A stretch of 64,000 nt of DNA from assembly GCF_014207635.1 (NCBI RefSeq), contig NZ_JACHIE010000001.1:496001-560000 (forward strand). Reading direction: 5' to 3'. Source of the stretch: Acetobacter lovaniensis. GTDB taxonomy: Bacteria > Pseudomonadota > Alphaproteobacteria > Acetobacterales > Acetobacteraceae. Position numbers and translations under genes: made by a program. The notes under the pieces are model-generated. The model ran no database searches. It was not told the origin of the DNA and saw only the letters and a list, made by a program, of their open reading frames with translations. This document shows positions 1 to 9,385 of the stretch, one piece after another; within the stretch, counting starts at the first letter, position 1; every line of letters starts with the position of its first letter.

Positions 1-71
1 CCAAGGGCGGCAAAGCCTCCCAGCGCGCCAAGAACAACAACGGCAAAAACGATCAGAACCATACGGCTCAT
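1..71 (-). CDS. N-terminus of an unidentified membrane protein (partial)
   Basis: Reading the minus strand from an ATG at 71-69 gives about 23 residues before the window ends: a short polar start (MSRM) and then a continuous hydrophobic stretch (VLIVFAVVVLGALGGFAAL). This looks like a membrane anchor or an uncleaved signal segment. A good ribosome binding site (AAGGGGAG) lies just upstream of the ATG on the minus strand. The gene is divergent from aroKB with 65 bases between the two starts, so the promoters must overlap. Too little is visible to name a family. Confidence 0.5.
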   Translation of the reverse strand, partial: MSRMVLIVFAVVVLGALGGFAAL

Positions 72-136
72 TCGGGCGGGCTCCCCTTACAACAGATATA
101 GGTGTGTTCTTTCTGCTCTATGTTAAGCTAGGCTTT

Positions 137-1867
137 ATGTCATCACGTATCTCTCCCCCCTCCCCAACCACAGACCCGCCGCCTATCCCGCTTGATCTGG
201 AGCGGATTGTCCGCAACCCCAGCAGCACGGGCATGACCTCGGGGCGCAGCATTGTGCTGGTCGGCCTTATGGGTGCAGGCAAAACAACGGTGGGCCGCCA
301 CCTTGCCGCCAGACTCGGTCTGCCTTTTGTTGACGCCGATGTTGAGATCGAGCGCGCCGCTGGCTGCTCCATTGCCGATGTGTTCCAGCTTTATGGCGAA
401 AGCGCGTTCCGCGATGGCGAGCGCCGGGTGATTCGCCGCCTGCTTGAAGGCCCCCCCATGGTGCTGGCGACCGGGGGCGGCGCGTTCATGGATTCCCAGA
501 CCCGCGCTCTGGTGCGCAGGCAGGCGGTTTCGGTCTGGCTGCGCTGCCCGCTGCCCGTGCTGCTCCGCCGCGTGGCGGGGCGCACACACAGGCCGCTGCT
601 CAACACCGCATCCCCCAGAGATGTGCTGGACCGGCTGATGACCATCCGCCACCCGGTCTATGCCGAGGCCGAGATTATTGTCGATTGTGGAGACAACAAC
701 GTGGAACACACCACAACCCGCGTTATGGAAGCGCTTGCCCTGTCCCGCCGCCCGTTGCGGCTGCCTGTGTCGCTGGCCAGAACGTCCTATGATGTGGTGA
801 TCGGCACAGACCTGATCAGCCGGGCAGGCGGGCTGCTGGCTCCGGTGCTTCCACAGAAAAACGCCATCATCATTACCGACAGCACCGTAGCGCCGCTTTA
901 CCTGCAGAAGCTGGAGGATTCGCTGCGTGAAACAGGCGTACGCACCCGCAGCCTGCGCGTAACGCCAGGCGAGCAGAGCAAATGCCTGACCATTTACCAG
1001 CACCTGACAGACGCGATTCTGGAACAGGGCGTGGAACGGCGCACAACAATCATCGCCCTTGGTGGAGGAGTCGTAGGGGATCTGGCCGGGTTTGTGGCGG
1101 CCACCACCCTGCGCGGACTGCCTTTTGTGCAAATCCCCACCACCCTGCTTTCGCAGGTCGATTCTTCTGTGGGTGGCAAAACAGGCATCAACACACGCTG
1201 GGGCAAAAACCTGCTGGGCGCGTTCCATCAGCCTTTATGTGTGCTGGCTGATGTGACCACGCTCAGCACCCTCCCCCGGCGCGAACTGGTTGCGGGGTAT
1301 GCCGAAATCGTCAAATCCGGCCTGATCGGTGACCCGGCTCTGTTTAACTGGTGCGAAAAACACGGCGCCGCCGTGCTGGACCAGGAGCCTGAAGCACTGG
1401 CCGAAGCCGTGCGGCAGGCCTGCGCCTTCAAGGCCCGCGTTGTGGCCGCAGATGAGCGTGAGGAACAGAAAAGCAACGGGCGCGCGCTGCTCAACCTAGG
1501 CCATACCTTTGGCCACGCGCTGGAAGCCGAGCTTGGCTACGATGGCCGCCTGCTGCATGGCGAGGCCGTATCCATCGGGCTGAATCTGGCCTTTGCGCTT
1601 TCAGTCAGGCTCGGACTTTGCCCGGAGCAGGATCAACTCCGCGTGACACAACATCTGGAAAGCCTGAATATGCCTACGCATATCCGGGACCTGCCCCACA
1701 CCTTTGCCGTGGAAGACCTGATGGCCCACATGCAACGGGACAAGAAAATGCAGGACGGGCGTCTGTCGTTCGTTCTTGCCCACGGAATCGGTCGTGCCTT
1801 TACAACACAGGACGTTCCTGCAGATGCAGTCAGGGAAGTTCTGATCTGTGATGGCGCGCAGGGGTGA
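137..1867 (+). CDS. aroKB: Fused shikimate kinase / 3-dehydroquinate synthase
   Basis: The product (576 aa) joins two shikimate-pathway enzymes. The first half is shikimate kinase (AroK, step 5): P-loop GLMGAGKTT at about residues 43-51, DADVEIE, and GGGAF. The second half, from about residue 215, is 3-dehydroquinate synthase (AroB, step 2): GGGVVGDLAGF, the HTFGHA metal-binding region, and the HGEAVSIG motif. The reading frame is continuous across the junction with a short linker, so the fusion is real rather than two overlapping genes. The frame is open back to a GTG at 104, but the ATG at 137 is preferred; another ATG at 233 would start directly before the kinase fold. The two enzymes are not consecutive in the pathway, so the fusion gives co-expression rather than simple channelling. 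Such fusions are known in some alphaproteobacteria. Confidence 0.93.
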   Translation: MSSRISPPSPTTDPPPIPLDLERIVRNPSSTGMTSGRSIVLVGLMGAGKTTVGRHLAARLGLPFVDADVEIERAAGCSIADVFQLYGESAFRDGERRVIRRLLEGPPMVLATGGGAFMDSQTRALVRRQAVSVWLRCPLPVLLRRVAGRTHRPLLNTASPRDVLDRLMTIRHPVYAEAEIIVDCGDNNVEHTTTRVMEALALSRRPLRLPVSLARTSYDVVIGTDLISRAGGLLAPVLPQKNAIIITDSTVAPLYLQKLEDSLRETGVRTRSLRVTPGEQSKCLTIYQHLTDAILEQGVERRTTIIALGGGVVGDLAGFVAATTLRGLPFVQIPTTLLSQVDSSVGGKTGINTRWGKNLLGAFHQPLCVLADVTTLSTLPRRELVAGYAEIVKSGLIGDPALFNWCEKHGAAVLDQEPEALAEAVRQACAFKARVVAADEREEQKSNGRALLNLGHTFGHALEAELGYDGRLLHGEAVSIGLNLAFALSVRLGLCPEQDQLRVTQHLESLNMPTHIRDLPHTFAVEDLMAHMQRDKKMQDGRLSFVLAHGIGRAFTTQDVPADAVREVLICDGAQG

Positions 1868-2215
1868 CAGATAGACGGTCTCACACTTTCATTTTGAGGT
1901 GTTGTATTTTTGCAATAAGCCTCAATTCCGCCTTATTCTGGCGCGAGAGCATGGCTTAAATCTGCAGTGGCAGAGCTATTGGACACAGTAAACTGAAGCA
2001 ACTCCAGTGCAGCATGCAGCCAGTTCATGTTCATGCTGCAAAATGAGCTGTTGCAACGAAAGCACTGCTGTGTCTTTTAGTCGACAAGAGTATGAAGGGT
2101 CGCCTCTCCCGAATGAGTGGTGACTGCTTTATACGAATTTTTGGTGCATCGGGTGGTCAGTTACGCCAGTAATTGGTAGAACAGGCTCACCTAGATGAAA
2201 TATTGAGGACAAAAA
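1868..2215. other. Intergenic region upstream of the OmpA-family gene
   Basis: This 348-base stretch holds no convincing gene. An inverted repeat TTGAGG/CCTCAA (1894-1899 and 1920-1925) with an AT-rich loop lies 27 bases after the aroKB stop and may be a weak terminator; it has no clear T-run after it. The rest presumably holds the promoter and leader of the following outer-membrane gene. The Shine-Dalgarno GAGGA at 2205-2209 decides the start at 2216. Confidence 0.5.
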
Positions 2216-3304
2216 ATGCGTCTCCGCACGGCGTTACTCGCAACAACCCTGATGGCAGCGGCTCCGGCGGCCGCATCCGCCACCACCATCACCGGCCCGT
2301 ATGTCGACCTTGGCGGCGGCTACGACCTGACCCAGACCCAGACGTTCAAAACCAAAGCTGGTTCTGAACCCGGCTCCAACAAGGTTGGCCACAAAAGCGG
2401 CTGGACCGGTTACGGCTCCGTCGGCTGGGGCTTCGGTAACGGCCTGCGCGCTGAAGTGGAAGGCACCTACCTGCGTTCCAACCTGAGCGGCAACACGGGC
2501 AATGGCTCGCGCAACCACGGTAAGGATTCTTCCTACGGTGGCTTCATCAACGCTCTGTATGACTTCGACCTGACGAAGTTCGGCATCAACAACGTGCCGG
2601 TTACTCCGTTCATCGGTGCCGGTGCTGGCTACCTGTGGACGCAGGAACACCAGAGCTTTGGTTCCGCTCCCGGCTACCGCGGCACGAAGGGTGGCTTTGC
2701 TTACCAGGCCATCGTCGGTGCAGCATTCGACACGGGTATCCCTGGCTTCCAGGTGACCGCGCAGTACCGTATGATCGGTCAGCCCGGCTCCTTCCGTAAC
2801 GGCCAGTTCGATGACGTTCGCTCCGGTACGGACCGCACCAGCGTTGACCATCGCTTCAACCACCTGTTCATGGTTGGCCTGCGTTATGCGTTCGACACGG
2901 CTCCGCCGCCCCCGCCGCCGGCTGCTCCGATCGTTGCTGCTCCGGCTCCGCTGCCGGCACGTTCCTACCTCGTGTTCTTCGACTGGGATAAGTCTGTCCT
3001 GAGCGCACGCGCTCGTCAGATCGTGGCTGAAGCTGCTCAGGCTTCCACCCACGTTCAGACCACCCGCATCGAAGTTAACGGTTACACCGATAACTCCGCA
3101 GCTCACCCCGGCCCGCGCGGCGAAAAGTACAACCTGGGCCTGTCCCTGCGTCGTGCTGAAAGCGTGAAGGCTGAACTGGTTCATGACGGCGTTCCGGCTG
3201 CTGCCATCGACATCCACGGTTATGGTGAAGCCCATCCGCTGGTACCGACCGGCCCGAACACCCGCGAACCGCAGAACCGTCGCGTGGAAATCATCCTCCA
3301 CTAA
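2216..3304 (+). CDS. OmpA-family outer membrane protein (beta-barrel plus OmpA/MotB domain)
   Basis: A 362-aa secreted protein. Residues 1-23 are a classical signal peptide ending in alanines (AAAASA-type cleavage region). Residues from about 25 to 220 have the alternating, Gly/aromatic-rich pattern of an eight-strand outer-membrane barrel (GPYVDLGGGY at its start, LRYAF at its end). A proline hinge (PPPPPPAAP, about 227-237) leads to a C-terminal OmpA-like peptidoglycan-binding domain with FFDWDKS, NGYTDNSA and the terminal NRRVEI motif. It probably links the outer membrane to the cell wall. It stands alone between a long leader and a strong terminator, as expected for a highly expressed porin. 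A second copy of the same architecture lies at 44684-45844. Confidence 0.92.
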   Translation: MRLRTALLATTLMAAAPAAASATTITGPYVDLGGGYDLTQTQTFKTKAGSEPGSNKVGHKSGWTGYGSVGWGFGNGLRAEVEGTYLRSNLSGNTGNGSRNHGKDSSYGGFINALYDFDLTKFGINNVPVTPFIGAGAGYLWTQEHQSFGSAPGYRGTKGGFAYQAIVGAAFDTGIPGFQVTAQYRMIGQPGSFRNGQFDDVRSGTDRTSVDHRFNHLFMVGLRYAFDTAPPPPPPAAPIVAAPAPLPARSYLVFFDWDKSVLSARARQIVAEAAQASTHVQTTRIEVNGYTDNSAAHPGPRGEKYNLGLSLRRAESVKAELVHDGVPAAAIDIHGYGEAHPLVPTGPNTREPQNRRVEIILH

Positions 3305-3338
3305 TCGGTCTGCTCCGGGTTTCCTCGGAACAAAAAGG

Positions 3339-3365
3339 GAGGCACCTTCGGGTGCCTCTTTTTTT
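3339..3365 (+). terminator. Rho-independent terminator after the OmpA-family gene
   Basis: A perfect 8-bp stem GAGGCACC/GGTGCCTC closed by a TTCG tetraloop is followed by seven Ts (3359-3365). It begins 34 bases after the stop codon. This is a textbook intrinsic terminator. Confidence 0.95.
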
Positions 3366-3886
3366 ATGCCCGCTTGCCCAGAAGCCAAGCCTGCATATTT
3401 GATCATTTTTTTATGGAACTTTATTCTCAACAGCTTTTTGCATTACTGCCGATCACCAAGAACAGCGTGGTGATATGATTGTATATTTAAATTTATAGTC
3501 TTGAAAAAGCAGATCAGGCGTTTCATGCTTCTGCAAGTCACATTAAAAAACCTTGTATCTTCAGTTACTTGCGGTAACAGGCCGTATAAAATGCTCCGTC
3601 ATGTCAGGTATTATCAAACATAGAATCACAAACAGCAGGTACCAGCCCTTCGGCCAGTGATATGCTGCCATGCATGCTACTATCTGTTGCATATCCATCA
3701 CACCTCTTCTGATCATGGCTCTCAATAGGCCTGCGTCACGCTACGCACGGCACGCAGGAAAGGGGCTATCCGCAAGACAGGCCGTTACTGCTCCTTGAGG
3801 CATTCCAGAACAGCGTTAAGACGAGGCTTCCATGCCCCCCGTTTTTATATCTTGCCCTGATCATTTTTTTCTGACTTTTGCTGGAT
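3366..3886. other. AT-richer intergenic region without a supported gene
   Basis: About 520 bases between the terminator and the GtrA-like gene. The base composition is visibly richer in A and T than the neighbouring genes. I see no ORF with a plausible protein or ribosome binding site. One inverted repeat, CCTGCGT/ACGCAGG (3730-3736 and 3752-3758), is present without a T-run. It may hold a promoter or an unrecognised small RNA, but nothing in it supports either. Confidence 0.4.
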
Positions 3887-4384
3887 ATGCGTTCAGTCCT
3901 TCCGTTCAGGCCGTCCCCACGTCTTTTACGTTTTTTTAAATTTTGTGTTGTCGGCAGTTTTGGTTTCCTGTGGGACACAGGCTCTGTTTATGCTCTGCGC
4001 CCTGTTATCGGGTTAACCGCAGCAACGCTGGCTGCCTATTTTATTGCCACAACGTTCAACTGGATTCTGAACAGTTTATGGACATTCCGTGGCGCTACTC
4101 ACCACGACCATCCGGTCCTGCAATGGCTGCGATTCCTCTCCGCCAACAGTCTGGGGTTTTTTCTTAACCGTGGAACAGTCTATACGCTGTTTTACCTCTT
4201 TCCCCTTTGCGTCCGTTACCCGGTTCTGGCCCTGATCTGCGGCTGTTTTGCGGGGCTGTTCGCCAACTTCAACCTGACGCAAAAACTGGTTTTTCGTGAA
4301 AAACCACCCACCTCGGCACTTGAGCTTGCAGAAATGACAGTGCAACTCACCTCCACCGACCCCACACACAACGCAGAGCCATAA
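3887..4384 (+). CDS. GtrA-like small membrane protein
   Basis: The 165-aa product has four hydrophobic segments and the hallmarks of the GtrA family: FCVVGSFGFLWD in the first membrane helix, NWILNSLWTF after the second, and NFNLTQKLVF near the end. GtrA-like proteins help move undecaprenyl-phosphate-linked sugars across the inner membrane for surface glycan modification. No partner glycosyltransferase (GtrB) lies beside it, so its substrate is unknown. The start is uncertain: a TTG lies three codons upstream (3878) and neither start has a good ribosome binding site. The polar C-terminal tail (about 35 residues) is not part of the family core. Confidence 0.75.
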   Translation: MRSVLPFRPSPRLLRFFKFCVVGSFGFLWDTGSVYALRPVIGLTAATLAAYFIATTFNWILNSLWTFRGATHHDHPVLQWLRFLSANSLGFFLNRGTVYTLFYLFPLCVRYPVLALICGCFAGLFANFNLTQKLVFREKPPTSALELAEMTVQLTSTDPTHNAEP

Positions 4385-4487
4385 TCCTGCCCTCTTTCAG
4401 AGAAGCACAGGGTGCGCTACATTTACCCACAGGTTTAAGAGAATACTGCGCGTATCACCCGGTCGTAAGCATCATCCATCGCTCTGC

Positions 4488-4493
4488 GGGAGG
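4488..4493 (+). promoter_or_regulatory. Shine-Dalgarno site choosing the alaS start
   Basis: GGGAGG lies five bases before the ATG at 4499. The alternative ATG at 4538, where homology to other AlaRS proteins begins (MLTTNEIR), has no such site at a workable distance. This favours the 13-residue longer N-terminus. Confidence 0.6.
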
Positions 4494-4498
4494 ATCTT

Positions 4499-7183
4499 AT
4501 GCGCTCAACCAGTTTCAGGACTTTGCTGCCTCACGCCATGCTGACAACAAATGAAATCCGCACCGCTTTTCTGGACTATTTTGCCAGCAAGGGCCACCAG
4601 ATCGTCCCCTCCTCGTCCCTCGTGCCGAGCAACGACCCAACCCTGCTGTTTACCAACGCAGGGATGGTCCAGTTCAAAAACGTGTTTACGGGGCAGGAAA
4701 CACGCCCCTATTCCCGCGCAACAACCGCACAGAAGGTTGTGCGCGCTGGCGGCAAGCACAACGATCTGGATAACGTTGGCTACACGGCCCGGCACCATAC
4801 GTTCTTTGAAATGATGGGGAATTTTTCCTTCGGGGATTATTTCAAACCGCAGGCCATAGAGCTGGCATGGAACCTGATTACCAAGGGTTTTGGCATCTCC
4901 CCGGACAAGCTGCTTGTAACCGTCTTTGCTGAGGATGAAGAAGCCGCCGGTCTGTGGCGCTCCATTGCAGGGCTGGATGACAGTCGCATTATCCGCATCC
5001 CCACTTCCGACAACTTCTGGCGGATGGGCGATACCGGTCCCTGCGGCCCCTGCTCCGAGATTTTTTATGATCACGGCCCCGATGTTCCCGGCGGCCCTCC
5101 CGGCTCCCCCGATGAAGATGGCGATCGGTTTGTCGAAATCTGGAACCTCGTGTTCATGCAGTATTTCGAGGACCCTCCGGGCACACGTTCCCCCCTGCCC
5201 CGCCCTTCCATTGATACGGGTCTGGGGCTGGAACGCTTTGCCGCCATCATGCAGGGCAAGCGTGACAACTACGATACGGACACGTTTGTATCGCTCATCA
5301 ACGCGTCAGCGGAACTGACACATCAGGCCGTGGATGGCCCCTTCAAGGCCAGTCACCGCGTTGTGGCCGACCACCTGCGTTCCACCGCGTTCCTTATTGC
5401 CGATGGTGTTCTGCCCTCCAAGGATGGCCGCGGTTATGTGCTGCGCCGGATCATGCGTCGGGCCATGCGCCATCTGCACATGATGGGCACCACGGACCCG
5501 ATTTTTTACAAGCTGCTACCAGCCCTGATCCAGCAGATGGGTTCGGCCTACCCCGAACTGGTGCATGGGGAAGCCCTGATCCGTGAAACCATGCGCGGAG
5601 AGGAAGAACGCTTTAAAGCCATGCTCGACCGCGGCCTGCACCTGCTGGACGACGAAAAGAGCAAGCTGGCCTCCGGCGCACCGCTCCCCGGTGATGTGGC
5701 CTTCCGCCTGTATGACACATTCGGCTTTCCGCTAGATCTGACGCAGGACGCCCTGCGCGGTAGTGGCCACGATGTGGATGTAAAAGGCTTTGATGACGCC
5801 ATGACCATCCAGCGCCAGCGTGCCCGCGCGGCCTGGACCGGCTCTGGCGATACAGCGGTCGAAACCATCTGGTTTGAAGCCCGCGACAGGTTTGGTGCCT
5901 CCGAGTTCCTTGGCTATTCCACCGAGCAGGCTGATGGCGAAGTTCTGGCCCTTGTTGCAGGCAACGCGTTCCTGCCGGAAGCCACGATCGGGCAGGAAGT
6001 TGCCGTGCTGCTCAACCAGACACCATTTTATGGTGAAAGTGGTGGTCAGGCGGGCGATACAGGCTTTTTGACCGCCAAAGGGCTGAAGATCGCCATCCGC
6101 GATACACAGAAAAAAGCAGGTGACCTGATTGTGCATTACGGCACGGTCACCGAAGGAACGCTCAGGCCCGGCATGGCTGTAACCGCCACCGTGGACCATG
6201 ACCGCCGTTCGGCCATACGCGCCCACCACTCGGCCACCCACCTGCTGCACGAAGCCCTGCGCCGCCGCCTTGGTGCGCATGTGGCGCAAAAAGGCAGCCT
6301 GAACACCCCGGACCGTCTGCGCTTTGACGTCAGCCAGCCCCGCCCGATTACGGCGGAAGAACTGGCGGATATTGAGGCCGAAGTGAACCACCGTATTCGC
6401 CAGAATGCGGCCGTGACCACCCGCTCCATGACCCCCGAAGAAGCCATTGCCGAAGGGGCAACCGCCCTGTTTGGCGAAAAATACGGCGATGAGGTTCGCG
6501 TTGTGGCCATGGGCCCATCTGAAGATGGCAAGGGTGCGTGGTCCATGGAACTGTGTGGCGGCACACATGTCAGCCGCACGGGGGATATCGGGCAGTTCCG
6601 TATTGTGGCCGAAAACGGTGTTTCCGCCGGTGTGCGGCGTATCGAGGCCGTAGCAGGCAAAGCTGCCGAATCCCTGACGGCGGCCAACGAGCAGAGGCTG
6701 CTCCAGCTTGCCAGCATGATGAAGGTGAGCGTGGCCGATGCCCCCGAACGGCTGGCTACCCTGCTGGAAGAACGCAAGGCCATGGAACGCCAGATTGCCA
6801 ATCTGCAACGCCAGATGGCGACAGGCAGCGTTGCCGCTGCTGGCGTGGAAAAAGTGGGGGCAACCCGCCTGGCCACACGCAATGTGGGAGAAACCCCCGC
6901 ACGTGAGTTGAAAGGGCTGGCAGAAACCATTCTCAAGCAGGGCGAAGCCGATGTGGTGGTCCTGATTTCCTGCGCTGAAGGCAAAGGCAGTGTTGTGGCG
7001 GCCGTAGCCCCAGCCCTGACCGAGAAGGTCAGCGCCGTGACTCTGGTCCAGGCAGCCAGCGTGGCCATGGGTGGCAAAGGTGGCGGTGGCCGCCCGGACA
7101 TGGCTCAGGCCGGTGGCCCGGATGGTGCAGCAGCGGATGCGGCCTTTGCCGCCGTACGCGATGTGCTGAAAGAAGCCGTCTGA
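4499..7183 (+). CDS. alaS: Alanyl-tRNA synthetase
   Basis: Charges tRNA-Ala in the cytoplasm and edits mischarged Ser/Gly. The 894-aa length matches the bacterial family. The class II catalytic core occupies about the first 450 residues ([18 protein letters not shown], then DTGLGLERF). The editing domain follows with its zinc-site motifs [12 protein letters not shown] and CGGTHV, and the C-terminal DHHA1-type domain ends with the glycine-rich [16 protein letters not shown]. All expected motifs are present. The gene stands on its own: 114 bases separate it from the GtrA-like gene and a hairpin follows it. The start at 4499 is chosen on its ribosome binding site; 4538 remains possible. Confidence 0.97.
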   Translation: MRSTSFRTLLPHAMLTTNEIRTAFLDYFASKGHQIVPSSSLVPSNDPTLLFTNAGMVQFKNVFTGQETRPYSRATTAQKVVRAGGKHNDLDNVGYTARHHTFFEMMGNFSFGDYFKPQAIELAWNLITKGFGISPDKLLVTVFAEDEEAAGLWRSIAGLDDSRIIRIPTSDNFWRMGDTGPCGPCSEIFYDHGPDVPGGPPGSPDEDGDRFVEIWNLVFMQYFEDPPGTRSPLPRPSIDTGLGLERFAAIMQGKRDNYDTDTFVSLINASAELTHQAVDGPFKASHRVVADHLRSTAFLIADGVLPSKDGRGYVLRRIMRRAMRHLHMMGTTDPIFYKLLPALIQQMGSAYPELVHGEALIRETMRGEEERFKAMLDRGLHLLDDEKSKLASGAPLPGDVAFRLYDTFGFPLDLTQDALRGSGHDVDVKGFDDAMTIQRQRARAAWTGSGDTAVETIWFEARDRFGASEFLGYSTEQADGEVLALVAGNAFLPEATIGQEVAVLLNQTPFYGESGGQAGDTGFLTAKGLKIAIRDTQKKAGDLIVHYGTVTEGTLRPGMAVTATVDHDRRSAIRAHHSATHLLHEALRRRLGAHVAQKGSLNTPDRLRFDVSQPRPITAEELADIEAEVNHRIRQNAAVTTRSMTPEEAIAEGATALFGEKYGDEVRVVAMGPSEDGKGAWSMELCGGTHVSRTGDIGQFRIVAENGVSAGVRRIEAVAGKAAESLTAANEQRLLQLASMMKVSVADAPERLATLLEERKAMERQIANLQRQMATGSVAAAGVEKVGATRLATRNVGETPARELKGLAETILKQGEADVVVLISCAEGKGSVVAAVAPALTEKVSAVTLVQAASVAMGGKGGGGRPDMAQAGGPDGAAADAAFAAVRDVLKEAV

Positions 7184-7201
7184 CACAGACGCCCTGAAAA
7201 C

Positions 7202-7242
7202 GAAGCAGCGGAGCAGACCTTACTCCCCTGTCCCGCTGCTTC
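7202..7242 (+). terminator. Hairpin between alaS and psd (possible terminator)
   Basis: GAAGCAGCGG (7202-7211) and CCGCTGCTTC (7233-7242) form a perfect 10-bp stem with a 21-base loop, followed by CCTTT. The T-run is short and the loop long, so termination would be weak. It may separate alaS from psd-pssA transcription. Confidence 0.5.
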
Positions 7243-7275
7243 CCTTTGGTGCGCCTTTGGCGTAAGGATTGCGTT

Positions 7276-7965
7276 ATGTCTTTACTTGCATCCCTTAAAC
7301 TTGTTGTCGCACGCCCCCACCCCGAAGCCCGCCCGTTTTTGCTGGCATCGGGCGCGGTGTCCGTTGTGTCCTACCTGCTTGGCCGCAAGCTGCGCTGCCC
7401 CAAGCTGCGCCTGCTTGGCCATGCCAGCACCGGCTTTTTTGGCTTCTGCCTCTATTTTTTCCGGGACCCGGAGCGTGTAACACCTGCCCGTAATGACGTG
7501 GCGGTGGCCCCTGCGGATGGGCATATTGTGTCCATTGAAAAAATTGCCCCCCCCAAGGAACTGGGTATGGGCGAAACCCCGGTATGGCGGATTGCCACCT
7601 TCCTGTCCGTTCTGGATGTGCATGTAAACCGTATGCCCGCTGCAGGGACGGTTACCCGTATTGCCTACCACCCGGGCCTGTTCCTGAACGCAAGTCTGGA
7701 CAAGGCCTCCGAGCAGAATGAACGCAATGTGCTCAGCCTGACCCTGCCAGATGGCCGCATGCTGGCCGTGGTGCAGATTGCTGGGCTGGTTGCACGCCGG
7801 ATTGTCTGCTCCGTCAACGAAGGTACAAAAGTGGAAGCGGGCGAACGCTTCGGCCTGATCCGCTTTGGGTCACGCACCGACCTGTATCTGCCACCCGGCG
7901 TTGAACCGCTGGTAGCTGTTGGTCAGACCATGGTTGGCGGTGAGACCGTCATGGCGCGTCTCTGA
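7276..7965 (+). CDS. psd: Phosphatidylserine decarboxylase
   Basis: Converts phosphatidylserine to phosphatidylethanolamine at the inner membrane. The 229-aa protein is of the short (PSD-A-like) type. It has a membrane-proximal hydrophobic N-terminus, FFRDPER at about 53, APADGHIVSIE, LDVHVNRMP, and the self-cleavage site Gly-Ser at about residues 198-199 within RFGSRTDLYLP. Cleavage would leave a 31-residue alpha chain whose Ser becomes the pyruvoyl group. The ATG at 7276 follows an AAGGA site; an upstream GTG at 7246 is in frame but less likely. pssA starts eight bases after the stop, so both steps of PE synthesis are made together. Confidence 0.94.
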   Translation: MSLLASLKLVVARPHPEARPFLLASGAVSVVSYLLGRKLRCPKLRLLGHASTGFFGFCLYFFRDPERVTPARNDVAVAPADGHIVSIEKIAPPKELGMGETPVWRIATFLSVLDVHVNRMPAAGTVTRIAYHPGLFLNASLDKASEQNERNVLSLTLPDGRMLAVVQIAGLVARRIVCSVNEGTKVEAGERFGLIRFGSRTDLYLPPGVEPLVAVGQTMVGGETVMARL

Positions 7966-7972
7966 CAAGCCC

Positions 7973-8863
7973 GTGACACTCCCCACACCAACATCTCCTT
8001 CAGTGGTCCTGACCGAGCAAACGGATGCGCCGCGCCCACGCCACCGCAAGCGGCGTGTGCGCAACAAAAGCCGCGGCCCTTCCTTTAACCGCCTGATTCC
8101 CAACATTCTGACAATGCTGGGGCTTTGCGCGGGCCTGATGGGCATGCGCTTTGCCATTGAAGGACGTTTTCAGGCGGCTGCGGCAGCATTGCTCATTTCC
8201 GCCTTTATTGATGGGCTGGACGGGCGCATTGCCCGCATGCTGCGCGGGGCCACACGCTTTGGCGCGGAATTTGACAGCCTTTCCGACTTTCTGTGCTTTG
8301 GGGTAGCACCTTCGTTCCTGCTGTATTTCTGGGCGATCAAGGACAGTAACCGCTACGCTTTTCTGCCCTGCCTGCTCTTTACGGTCTGCATGGCGCTCAG
8401 GCTGGCGCGCTTTAACGCCAATCTGGATGGGGAAGAGCTGAAACCCAAATATGCCAGCAACTTTTTTACTGGCGTGCCCGCCCCTGCCGGAGCCGGGCTT
8501 GCGCTTTTTCCGCTCTTTTTGGGGCTGGAAGCACAAAAACTGGGCATAGACTGGCTTTACAACCTGACCCGCCTGCCATGGCTGCCGGACTTTACCTTGA
8601 CCAGCACCGCGCTGCTGCTGGTTTCCACCCTTCCGGTCTGGTCCTTTAAAAACTTCAAGGTTCCGGCCCAGTTTGTGCTGCCCCTTATGCTGGGGACCGG
8701 CATTTACGCAGTGGTGCTGGTGGCAGACCCGTGGGCCGCACTGGCTGCGGCGGGCGTGATCTATATGGTTCTGCTCCCCTTGAGCCGCCGCAGTTTTCTC
8801 AAACTGAAAAAAGCGGCTGAAGACCTGCATAAAGACGATACCGAAACGCCCTCATCCCCCTGA
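7973..8863 (+). CDS. pssA: CDP-diacylglycerol-serine O-phosphatidyltransferase
   Basis: Makes phosphatidylserine from CDP-diacylglycerol and serine, the substrate for the Psd enzyme encoded just upstream. The protein is a multi-pass CDP-alcohol phosphotransferase. The full signature D-x2-D-G-x2-A-R-x8-G-x3-D-x3-D is visible starting at DGLDGRIAR and ending DSLSD. A polar, Arg-rich N-terminus (RHRKRRVRNK) precedes the first membrane helix. The start is uncertain: I chose the GTG at 7973 because it avoids overlap with psd; in-frame starts at 7940 and 7919 would overlap psd. The last 12 bases overlap the convergent small-subunit gene of the complex described next. Confidence 0.93.
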   Translation: MTLPTPTSPSVVLTEQTDAPRPRHRKRRVRNKSRGPSFNRLIPNILTMLGLCAGLMGMRFAIEGRFQAAAAALLISAFIDGLDGRIARMLRGATRFGAEFDSLSDFLCFGVAPSFLLYFWAIKDSNRYAFLPCLLFTVCMALRLARFNANLDGEELKPKYASNFFTGVPAPAGAGLALFPLFLGLEAQKLGIDWLYNLTRLPWLPDFTLTSTALLLVSTLPVWSFKNFKVPAQFVLPLMLGTGIYAVVLVADPWAALAAAGVIYMVLLPLSRRSFLKLKKAAEDLHKDDTETPSSP

Positions 8864-8877
8864 GGGCGTTTCCTTTT
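8843..8877 (+). terminator. Terminator overlapping two convergent stop codons
   Basis: A perfect 12-bp stem (arms 8843-8854 and 8861-8872) with a six-base loop, followed by CTTTTT. The pssA stop codon lies in the right arm and the stop of the minus-strand gene lies in the left arm, so the hairpin is encoded inside both coding ends. The T-run favours termination of the + transcript. Confidence 0.8.
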
Positions 8878-9349
8878 TGCCGCCCTGCGCCGCACTCCCG
8901 AGCAGGGAGCACAGCCCATTCAGGATTTCCTGCGGGCTGGGTGGGCAACCCGTAATGGCCAGATCGACCGATACGCGCCGCTCCAGCCCCCCCATAACGG
9001 CATAATTTTCGCTAAATACGCCGCCATCCAGTGCGCAGGTGCCAATGCTGATAATGCCTTTGGGGTTTGGCATGGCCTCCCATGCCGCCTGCAACACAGG
9101 CGCCATGGTGCGGGTTAAAGCCCCGGTGACCAGCAGCACATCGGCCGAGCGGGGAGAGTTTACAAACCCGAACCCCGCTCCCTGCATGTCATACGGCAGG
9201 CAGGTCATGGCCTGTAGCTCCATGCCACAGCCACCACAGCCCCCCGTATCCACATGAAAAAGCAGCAAAGGCCAGCGCGGACCCAATGGTTTGCGCTTTT
9301 GCCGCTCTTTCCAGAACACCGTATTCATGACCGCGCGGATCAGCCCCAT
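8852..9349 (-). CDS. NuoB/HyfI-like iron-sulfur small subunit of a hydrogenase-related complex
   Basis: A 165-aa protein of the NuoB/HycG/HyfI family, which carries the N2-type 4Fe-4S cluster next to the large subunit. All four expected cysteines are present: CGGC (Cys38, Cys41), GTC (Cys105) and GCPPSP (Cys135). The CxxC spacing is that of group 4 hydrogenase-like small subunits, not the CC pair of complex I. It is the last gene of the six-gene operon, 36 bases after the large-subunit gene. Because the cluster ligands are intact the complex probably still moves electrons, although the neighbouring large subunit lacks NiFe ligands. The function is inferred from family and context only. Confidence 0.85.
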   Translation of the reverse strand: MGLIRAVMNTVFWKERQKRKPLGPRWPLLLFHVDTGGCGGCGMELQAMTCLPYDMQGAGFGFVNSPRSADVLLVTGALTRTMAPVLQAAWEAMPNPKGIISIGTCALDGGVFSENYAVMGGLERRVSVDLAITGCPPSPQEILNGLCSLLGSAAQGGKKETPSGG

Positions 9350-9385
9350 GACTGCCCCGCCTTGTACCCGTTCATGCCTGCTCCC

